The notes beneath the pieces are model-generated. The model ran no database searches. It was not told where the DNA came from and saw only the letters and a list, made by a program, of their open reading frames with translations. The position numbers and the translations under genes were made by a program. DNA of 64,000 nt from Luzula sylvatica (lineage: Eukaryota; Streptophyta; Magnoliopsida; Poales; Juncaceae), in the NCBI GenBank assembly GCA_946800325.1, contig OX326959.1:9010501-9074500 (forward strand), read 5' to 3'. How positions within the stretch are numbered: position 1 is the stretch's first letter; each line of letters opens with the position of its first letter. This document shows, one piece after another, positions 55,970 through 64,000 of the stretch.

Positions 55970-56093
55970 GACGTATGTCTTGTGTTCTAAATAAAATATT
56001 TGAATTTTTCATCGTATTAATAAATATAATTGACATATGTCTTGTGTTCTAAATAAAATATTTGAATTTTTCATCGTATTAATAAAAATAATT
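55970..56093. repeat. 62-bp tandem duplication
   Basis: GACRTATGTCTTGTGTTC followed by TAAATAAAATATTTG occurs at 55970 and 56032, with one or two differences across 62 bp. Confidence 0.9.
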
Positions 56094-56359
56094 TGTATAC
56101 TATAATTTTACTGTTAACTAAACAAAATACTATTCACACAAATACTTTTTGTTAGCCTGAGCTGGTATTATTATTTTTTTTGCCTTATTATAACAGTTTT
56201 GATTGGTACCAAGCTGCGTTTTTTTGTGCTTATTATAATATTTTTGATTCGTACCAATTCTAAATATATCAAATAATATATAAAATTATTAATTTTGTTT
56301 GTTATATTATTTCTTATCAAATAATATACCCCGCAGCGAAGCGCGGGATATTGTCCTAG

Positions 56360-56699
56360 TTGGGTTAAATAGCATGATGAATCAATATTTGACTCAATGT
56401 TTGATTGTTATTGTGAAGAAGATATAGTGTCGGTAAATTGCGGTATGTTTTATAAATATTTTTTCCTGCATTGTCACACCACTATTTAAAGAACGACAAG
56501 CGCGATACGCGTCTGATCCGATCATTTTTCATTGAACTAAAAAATGAAAGTACAAAAAATAAAAGTACTATCTCATTTACAAATTTACAAGGTAATTAAC
56601 AACTTGGCTAATAGGCCGGCTTCACATTAGTCCATGGCTTTTCGTCGTTTAGCAATATTTGACTCATTTGATATTCAAATCTCTAATACAATTGATCAC
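56360..56699. other. AT-rich spacer, no gene
   Basis: From the Helitron end to the LINE fragment. Possibly includes the LINE 3' UTR read on the minus strand, but no tail was located. Confidence 0.4.
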
Positions 56700-57320
56700 T
56701 AGAAGATGCATTCTAATCTTTCTTTGAAATATTCGATTGTTTCTCTTGCACCAAATCGTCCATATCGTCGCTTATTCACCGGACATCCCATTGGCCATCC
56801 TCCTCTTTTGTCAAACTCGCTCTCGTGTTCCACCACCATTCTTAGATTGTGTATTCCATCGGAATCAGAATCGGTTGAATGCTTCTCTAAATCTCCCTTG
56901 TGAAAGGATTATGGACGAAGAGATGATTAACCGTCTCCATCGTTTCCATGCATAGTGAACAAAACGGGTTGTGGGGCCACCCGTGTTTCTCCAAGTTGTG
57001 GGACGTTAGCAATCTATTGTTTAACATCAACCATTCGTCGATGACAATTTTAATGGTGTTTTTATCTTCAGTAATTTTTTTATTCATTCACAAGTCACCT
57101 CCGTGTATGAGATTAAATTATAGATCATTGCCGAGGAGTATGTGGTGTCTCTTGTGCAATTCGGGTTAGGTAGTTATTTGAACCAATAGAGGCTTTGATT
57201 GAGTTATAGATGGTGATTAATTTTTGTAAGTTTCGAATGAAGTAGGATGCGATATTGCTAGTCACCATCACCAACACTAGTTCTTCGAAATTGTTAATAT
57301 TATAAATGGTTCTAAGCATT
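56700..57320 (-). pseudogene. LINE ORF2 C-terminal fragment
   Basis: On the minus strand: a tract like IRDIYGV-type LINE sequence (57319-57125, IRNLQKLITIY), then a zf-RVT zinc cluster HGWPHNPFCSLCMETMETVNH (57087-56887), and finally IWTIWCKRNNRIF near 56745, the usual LINE ending. The pieces lie in different frames. It is an old, heavily decayed fragment. Confidence 0.75.
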
Positions 57321-58890
57321 AAATGGCTTTTTTATTATGTTTGTGCAAATAATAAAATACGGCCTGTACTAGCAAAAATATACTATGAGCATTAAAACTG
57401 TTATTAAAATAAAGTAGTCTAATGATAGTTGGATATTGTGTACTTCGTTATCAGATATATTTTTTTATTTGTTATATAATATAATTTAATCTTTGGTTGT
57501 AATGATTGATTTCTTGATAATAAGTGACGAAGACTATGTCAAAGTAACAAAAAAACTAAAATAACTGACGACATGGCGCATGTATTTTTCAACTACATGC
57601 ATTTGACAAACAATCACACATCAACAGCACCGCACGTACTCATATGGTGCAAAATATATTTGAAAATCAAAATCAAAATATACTTTTAAAATAAAAATTA
57701 TTATTCTTTCGTGAATCGAAATAACACAAGTGTTACCGTCATTTTGATGTCATAACTCATAAGTGTCAATTCATGGATGAGAGCATATATGGTGTCCCTC
57801 ATTTTCCTTAATTATTGTTGATTGAATTAGCATGACATCAATATGTTAATTGAAGTGAACCGGACTGTATTTTTTGCCAAAAATCAACTCTTGTCGGTGC
57901 TTTGGATTAACTCGACCTGCGATTAACAGTTAATAGAATAGGCATTTGCAGTTGTATTAACAATTAATTATGACAGACATGTATATATAAATCCAAACCC
58001 TAATACTATCTCTCCTCTTTCTCATTCTCAGCCGTCTCTCTCTCTAAGTGTCCTCTTTCTCTCTCATTTTTGTCATCTCTCTTCTTGATTAAATATACTT
58101 GCGTTCGATTTCAAGTTGATTAATAATGATTTTGAAAGTCATCAGCTCGGATTTCATGTTTTTTTGTTGATTTCTTGTTTTTTCCGCATAGAGTTCGTGT
58201 TTATGTTACAATTTTCTGTTTTGGCCATATTGACTGGTAAATGAGGATTTTTTAGCTCGTAAATAAGGGTTATAATCCAAATCTGCTTTTGTTTGTGGTT
58301 TTTTTCTCATTTTTTTTTGTTAATTCGTATTTAGATCTAGTTTTTTTCAAATATTTACAAATGTGGTGCAAAAATCCGAATTTTTTTATCTATTTCATAA
58401 AGATCTGATTTTATGGTGCAAAAAATCGGATTCATGCAGATCTGATTTTATGGATATTTCTTATTTTTCGGTCTATTTTATTTTAGACCTCCATTTTGTT
58501 GCAATATTTTCAAATCTGTTGGAGATCTCATTTGATATATTTTTCCAAATTTGATTCAAAAAAACTGATTTGGTCCACCTTCTATGGTATATTTTCAATT
58601 TAGATGTTAATTCAAATATTGTAATTTTCAATGATTTATTGTTAATTAAAAAGAATTTCATTCCATTTTCTGACGCAGATCTGATGGTTATTGTTATTAT
58701 TTATTTGAATTGGTAATTATTTTTGTTAATTAATTCTCTTCTCAATTACTTGTTAATTTTTGTGAATCAATTATCAAAGTGCCCAAATATGATTAATCAA
58801 ATTATGTTAATGATTATAGAAGGTAATTGCAAAATATTGTTAAAAACATGTAATTTACGTAAATTAATTTGTATAAATTAATTACCATAT
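57321..58890. other. Intergenic DNA with an orphan promoter-like block
   Basis: Near 57982-57990 a TATATATAA box is followed at 57995-58003 by AAACCCTAA (a telo-box as found in ribosomal-protein promoters) and a CT-rich leader to about 58110. The following sequence (58126 onward, first ATG) gives no sustained frame and looks intronic. It may be a displaced gene start. Otherwise AT-rich. Confidence 0.4.
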
Positions 58891-59236
58891 TGTTGGTAAT
58901 ACGGGATTCGAATATGGATTCAAATAGGGATTTCTAATAAACAAAACTCTCTCTTATAATTCTAATAGTCTCTTACAAGTATTTCTCTCTTTTCTAATTG
59001 ATATTTTGATATATTTTCTTTTCAATGTGATTAATTCCTAAACATCTAAGGCCTATTTATAGGCTCCATAAACTTGCATTACAAAACTTGCCCAAAACGT
59101 ATTTCCTAAATTACTTTCCTATAATAAATCCTGCCCTATAATAATTTCATAAATTACTTTCCTTAAAATAACTTTTCATAAACTTATATGGGCTAATTAA
59201 ACTTGATTTATTATTTTGGGCTTGGGCTTATCAACA
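58891..59236 (-). mobile_element. 3' LTR of a Ty1-copia element (346 bp)
   Basis: On the minus strand it starts TGTTGATAAGCCC and ends GTATTACCAACA: TG..CA with TGTTG/CAACA ends. It is preceded by a purine tract AAGGGAAGAA, the polypurine tract, which overlaps the end of the copia polyprotein. The matching 5' LTR is not in the expected place, so the element is truncated. Confidence 0.78.
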
Positions 59237-60274
59237 AATTCTTCCCTTAAGCTCAAGCCTATTCTTCATCCCAATCATCGTCTTGAAGTTCTCAAACAAC
59301 GCTGTCGGAAGCGGCTTCGTGAAGATGTCTGCTACCTGGTCCTGGCTCGCCACATGAATCATTCGCATATCGCCTTTCTTCACCTGCTCTCGAATGAAGT
59401 GAAAACGCACATCAATGTGCTTACTCCTCTCATGATTGACCGGATTCTTTGCTAGCTCGATTGCGGATTTATTGTCGACTCGTATCTCAGTCGCCTCATG
59501 TTGCGTCATCTTCAACTCGTGCAACAAATTCCTTAACCATGTCGCATGGCACACACACCACGATGCTGCCACGTATTCCGCCTCGCACGTCGATAGCGTC
59601 ATTATTGGCTGTTTCTTCGAAAGCCACGTAAACGCAGTATCTCCCATGTAAAACACATAACCTGCTGTGATTTTTCAATCGTCAACATCTCCACACCAAT
59701 CACTGTCCGAGTAGCCCACCAGCTTGTATTCGTCCGTCCTCGAGTAGTATAACCCGAGTGATTCAGTACCTCGAATGTACCGAAGAATCATTTTTATCGC
59801 TTTCCAGTGTGAATGTCTCGGTTCCTCCATGAATCGACTCACCACCCCAACACTATACGCAATGTCGGGCCTAGTACAAGTAAGGTACCGCAAGCTCCCA
59901 ACCAAACTTCGAAATTTGCTCGGATCAACTCTGTCTCCTCCCTCAAATTTAGAGAGTTTCGCATCGAGCTCCATCGGGGTCGTCACTGGGTTGCTGTCCT
60001 CCATCTTGTACCTCTTCAGGATATCCTTCGCGTACGCCTCCTGCGATACAAAAATTCCTGACTCACCTTGTTTAACTTCGAGGCCAAGGAAGTATTTAAT
60101 CAGACCCAAATCTGTCATCTCGAATTCTCGCGTCATCGCTTCTTTGAATTCCTTCGCCATCTTCACATTACTCCCCATGAAAATCAGATCATCAACATGT
60201 AGGAGAATATCCTCGACCCCGGGCCCGCGCAGCGGAATGAAGGCCAGGTCCGATTCCCCGATTCCCGAGATCAC
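59231..60274 (-). pseudogene. Ty1-copia polyprotein C-terminus (RT and RNase H)
   Basis: Two overlapping minus-strand frames. 60274-59675 holds the RT end (LLHVDDLIFMGSN, the copia VDD box; DLGLIKYFLGLEV; YRSLVGSLRYLT-like and CTRPDIAYSVGVVSRFM) and 59656-59231 the RNase H (LSTCEAEYVAAS, RVDNKSAIELAKNP, HIDVRFHFIREQV, ADIFTKPLP). The frames are separated by a stop and a one-base shift near 59650-59675. Everything upstream (gag, protease, integrase, most of RT) is missing. Unlike the AT-rich surroundings it is G+C-richer. Confidence 0.92.
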
Positions 60275-61080
60275 GCCATGACTTCGAGGGTACGATGCGA
60301 ATAGAAGGATAGATCTATACCAGCGTGAAATTGATCACGCACGAAGGGTCGATCGCCGCCTTCTATCTCCTGTCAAGTTGGTGACAATCCGCGCGTCCCA
60401 TACCACGCGTCTTTCACCGTTCGTTGACCGTCTTCTCACTCCTTGAGTCGATCACAATCCAAGAGCCACAATTGTCGCTCCTCTACTTGTATCCACCGTG
60501 AGTCGCAAGACGTCGGTCGCGGATGCACCTGCCTAGACGATGCACCGGCGAACTTGCTCGATCTAATCGATTCTCTATTACTCGAGAAACTCCTTTCTCG
60601 ATTTCTCTCTCTTCGCACCCTTTCACTCACTAAAGATCAAATCTGAATTTGCTCTTTTCTTGTGTATATTGGGCAGAATAATCACTTGCTTAGAATGATT
60701 CAACTGATTGAATTGCTTAGTGAGGAGAGATAAAGTATCCTATTTATATCTAATAGGATCAGGATTAGCCAAAAGGCATGTATATCCAATATACACCCTT
60801 TCACACAGAATACTGCATGAACCTGGTCAGTATTCTGTCCAGACGAAATTGATAAATTTCTCTGACAGAAAATCACCCAACATGAAAGTTGTAGATAATC
60901 CAATTATCTACACAACCCAATTTGGCCCAGCCCAATTGGAGTTCGTATGCAAAAGTTATGAATGTTTTACTAACTGTATATCATATTGTTGCACCCTTTC
61001 GGTATTTCACATAAACGACACTTATACTTCGTTCATATTCTATCTTAATTATAATTTTATACGGTTCATGAAAATTTGAC
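60275..61080. other. Unassigned retroelement-like DNA
   Basis: G+C-richer from 60275 to 60640 with short frames only, then LTR-like text with a TATTTATATC box near 60740 and TTGGCCCAGCCCAATTGG near 60922. It could be LTR or leader sequence of another element; no paired copy is in the window. Confidence 0.35.
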
Positions 61081-63295
61081 ACGTGGCCATTGTATTCTGT
61101 TACTGTAGCACGTCTTTGTACTGTAGAAATACTGTTGTCCTTGTACTGTAGCACGTCTTCTACTGTAGCAATAACTCCCCTTCCTTTGTTCTTATCACTT
61201 CCACGAACCAAAAAAAAAAAGAAAAGAAAAAACAGACGCAAGAGAAAAAATATGCAGGAAAAATATATATACACCTCCGCTCTCTCTCTCATCTCATTTA
61301 CCCACACGCGAAAAAGAAAAAAAAAACATGAAACCCTAGCAGAAACCCTAGCGGAAGACGCAAGAGGCGAAGGAGACAATTTTGAGACAAAAATGACCGC
61401 GGCAAGATGCAAGTGGCTTGGTTTCGTCTTGTCAAGCGACCAAAAGGGCCTCGGCAAGACGCAAGAGGTGAGCGCTGTCAGGTTCTTTGTTTCTTTCTTA
61501 AATTTTAGTGATTTCCTTATGTTATTGGATTTTTTTGGTCAAATTTTTGTTGTTCTTACTGTTTATTTTGGGTTTTAACTAATTATGTGATTAAGTATTT
61601 GTCAATTTCTCTGTTTCGGGTTAATTTTTTGGATTTTCTTTGATTATTTGCTATTTTTCAAATCCTGTGACGATTTTTTGGTTTTTATCAATTGCTCTTC
61701 CTTTCAAATGTAAGATTTATTGATAGGGTGCTGATTTTTTTATTCGTATACTCAGCATATAGTCTGAAAGTGCGACCATTTGGCAGTTTCGCAATTTTCT
61801 TTTTCAGGATATATTTCATATAATATGGGTACTTAATTTTGACTTGAACCAATGTTTCATTTCAGTTCAGTTTCCAAACTCAACATATTGTTTGTGGTTA
61901 AGAGGGGGGAGTGGAGGCCATGGATCATGTTCTTATTATAACAACGAAAATCAGAATTGCCCATTTTGGAAGAGATTTCTCTTTTGAGGTAAACCAATCT
62001 TAATCTTCTCAAGTCGCGTAAGGAATTTTGATTTCTTTCCTTTCGTATCAAAGCTAATATACTGCTTTTCGTATGCATATTACTTGCTCGATCAAATGTC
62101 TATGCGAATCTTTCGAGCACCGAAATGAATAGCGGTATCGCGGAGTTCAACCAGTTCCCATGAAGGTATTGTTTTCCTTCTTCTTTTAATTATTAAGTAA
62201 TTAATTCAATTTCTGTTTTTTAGGTTTTGAAATTTCTATGGAATCGGTAAAAAAAGAAAAAAAGTGTTGTCTTTTGTCTCCGACGAAATCTGGACGAAAT
62301 TTCTCCGCACTCCTTGCATATTAGATGCTCAAGTGTTAAGTCTTTTGCCTCGGTTCAAAACTGGGCGAAATTGTTCCACACTCCTTGCATATTAGTTGCT
62401 CGATGAAATGCTTCCGCGAATCTTGCAAGTGCCGAAGCGAATATGGATGTCGCAGAATTCGACAAGATGATATGAAGGTAACCTTTTCCTTCTATTTCCC
62501 TTGCCTTCTTACAAAATTATTTTATGATTCTGATGTGTTATCATTCGAAGGTTTAGTTTGTGGTACCGGAATCGACTGGTACGGAGTCGGGCGAATCACA
62601 TGCTGCTGGTGCACAAGCACGAGGACAGGTTAACTCGGGCCATAGAACAGTAATTATTTATTTACTCATTTTTTATCGTCATTTAATATTACATATTTAT
62701 TTATTAATAATTATATTCAGCAGCGGCAGTCTAGGCACGGGTCGATAGCAGCGTGAGGTGGACCAGGTGCTGCACGAACACCACGACATGTTGAGCCGGT
62801 GCTTCGACATCACAGACTTGGTGTTGCGCCACAATTCCAGTCAGGTTTAATTAAATGGCAATTTAGATCTGGTTTGTGCAATTTCAATGAACCTTTTGCG
62901 GTGATTGGCAATATTAATTAAATGGAGAAAGGGGACTTGGTGTTGCGCCACAATTCCAGTCAGGTTTTTTGGGGATTATATCTAACAAAATCGATGGAAG
63001 TGTGACGTTTCGCAGCACAGACTTCTCCAGCTTTAGTCGAGGGGTATTTTGGTAATTTCTTTCTTCGTTGTAATTTATTTTAGTATCTTATAACTACCTG
63101 TTTATATTTGGTATTATTAGATTTACAAAGAGATTTGATTCGATGTGACTGCAGGTTTGTCTCATCTCAATTAACCTTAATTTATTTGTTTCGGTTATTT
63201 TTACAAGGTTAATTGTTTTCTTATTTAATTTTTTATTTATGTAGGTATTTTAGATTTTTACTTTGGAAAAATCTCGGCAAAAATATATTACAAGG
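61081..63295. other. Exon-like duplicated blocks, no gene identified
   Basis: At 61100-61165 TACTGTAGCACGTC is repeated. At 62085-62180 and 62390-62480 two similar blocks (TTGCTCGAT-AAATG...GCGAATCTT...CCGAA-GAATA...ATGAAGGTA) look like a duplicated exon with a donor site. TCCGCACTCCTTGCATATTAG and TCCACACTCCTTGCATATTAG occur at about 62302 and 62371. The 34-bp phrase starting GACTTGGTGTTGCGCCAC occurs exactly twice (62814, 62934). This resembles shuffled gene fragments inside a transposon, but no termini were found. Confidence 0.4.
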
Positions 63296-63506
63296 CATCA
63301 TCATATCATAATCATCACATTATCATCATAACATCATATCATAATCATCATATCATCAAATCATCATATCATAATCATCATATCATCAAATCATCATATC
63401 ATCAAATCATAATCATATCATCAAATCATCATATCATCAAATCATCAAATCATAATCATATCATCAAATCATCATATCATAATAATCATCATATCATCAT
63501 AATCAT
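63296..63506. repeat. ATC/ATA microsatellite
   Basis: About 210 bp of ATCATCATATCATCAAATC-type text. The LTR starting at 63507 is inserted at its right end, so ATCAT (63502-63506) may be the target duplication; the other side is outside the window. Confidence 0.9.
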
Positions 63507-64000
63507 TGTTGGTTCAAATTTCCTGATAGTTTGATTATTTCAAAACACTGTCATTACTAATGTTTACATCCAGAAAAGTGCAGGATAACATAGGTACGAT
63601 ACGAAGATGAAGGAGGACTTGTGAAGGAGGACTTCATTGGATTACATCAAGAATCAAGACATGAAGTCTCAAGATAAACAAGAAAAGAAGAAAACATGGA
63701 AGGCCATTGGAATACATCAAGACTCAAGATGTTGAAGCCCTCCGTGAGTGGGATACGCCACAAATAAACCATAGGTACAAACCTAGTAGAACTCAAGTAA
63801 AATCATGTTTAAAATAACAAAGAGTTCAGTCAAGCAGGAAGTGCGTTCTGAACGAACTCAAAGTCCGTTCAGAACGGACTTGCTAAATATCAAAACTTAA
63901 AAAGCTTGATTAGAATCAAACGTGTCACAGGGATGTGTGCGTTCGAACGAAGAATCATGTCCGTTCGAACGGATAATTAGAATCCGTTCAAACACCTTCT
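63507..64000 (+). mobile_element. Palindrome-family LTR, second copy (partial)
   Basis: TGTTGGTTCAAATTTCCTGA and the following GTTTGATTAT-TCAAAA match the complement of the right end of the solo LTR at 12986, so the same family lies here on the + strand. It runs off the window after 494 bp. From 63844 it carries dyads CGTTCTGAACG, AGTCCGTTCAGAACGGACT (63862-63880), CGTTCGAACG (63940-63949) and TCCGTTCGAACGGA (63960-63973), about as far from the LTR start as the array in the first copy. Whether it is a 5' LTR of a full element or another solo LTR cannot be told. Confidence 0.8.

Larger units (their letters stand above)
54541..56359. mobile_element. Two Helitron 3' ends facing outward
   Basis: On the minus strand, a hairpin CGCG-AAA-CGCG (54554-54564) is followed by CTAG at 54544-54541 and T: a Helitron 3' end pointing left. 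On the + strand, hairpin CCCGC-AGCGAAGC-GCGGG (56330-56347) is followed by CTAG at 56356-56359 and T: a 3' end pointing right. The 5' ends between them are not clear, so this is either two head-to-head non-autonomous Helitrons or one nested in another. No Rep/helicase. Confidence 0.6.

Noticed and set aside
61090..61578. 162-codon ORF
   Set aside because: Begins in a TACTGTAGCACG repeat, is Lys/Arg-rich over an A-run, and is matched by an equally long ORF on the other strand.

Overview
This window is nuclear DNA of a flowering plant, probably a eudicot. It is strongly AT-rich, its genes have introns with GT..AG borders, and it is full of plant-type transposable elements: L1-like LINEs, hAT, Mutator-like, Harbinger and CACTA miniatures, Helitrons, Ty1-copia and LTR remnants. 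I cannot name the species. Prokaryotic features (operons, ribosome binding sites, CRISPR) do not apply.

The host genes are a tandem cluster of LHT-type (lysine/histidine transporter, amino acid/auxin permease family) genes on the + strand. Copy 1 (2392-5711) has seven exons whose phases fit and encodes a full 440-residue transporter; it is the only gene here that looks functional. Copy 2 (19164-28984) is split in exon 4 by a nearly complete 6.5 kb LINE with a 15-bp target duplication, and has a 2-bp frameshift in exon 7. Copy 3 (43617-53059) has two nonsense codons in exon 2, a LINE and a 3.2 kb Helitron in intron 2, a 25-bp duplication at exon 6 and another LINE in exon 7. A fourth fragment (exons 4-5 only, 35667-35953) sits inside a foldback repeat array. 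Intron positions are the same in all copies, and homology extends upstream into the promoters and about 300-400 bp past the stops.

Layout. 1-2390: AT-rich DNA, a 1.2 kb hAT miniature (58-1282), a 302-bp Mutator-like miniature (1812-2113) and the copy 1 promoter. 2392-5711: LHT copy 1. 5712-8540: its 3' flank, a plastid-type tRNA-Thr(UGU) 3' fragment and a hAT-like end. 8540-14180: a decayed minus-strand LINE (family A) containing a 291-bp hAT miniature and a 1,544-bp solo LTR. That LTR carries a remarkable array of CCGTT-NN-AACGG palindromes just upstream of a TATA box. 15350-19110: the copy 2 promoter, split by an unclassified TIR element and a non-autonomous CACTA. 19164-28984: LHT copy 2 with its LINE. 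29500-37540: foldback miniatures, an ascorbate peroxidase pseudo-exon pair, a 496-bp tandem array and three perfect hairpins. 37605-43310: a second copy of the locus-A segment, a Harbinger miniature, LINE pieces and two Mutator-like miniatures with 10-bp target duplications. 43553-53059: LHT copy 3. 53060-64000: gene-poor DNA with Helitron ends, LINE and copia remnants, duplicated exon-like blocks and, at the right edge, a second LTR of the palindrome family.

The strongest candidates for something undescribed are the palindrome-array LTR family and the Thr/Ser-rich tail of the LINE-A ORF2. Both are inferences from sequence pattern and need database comparison.
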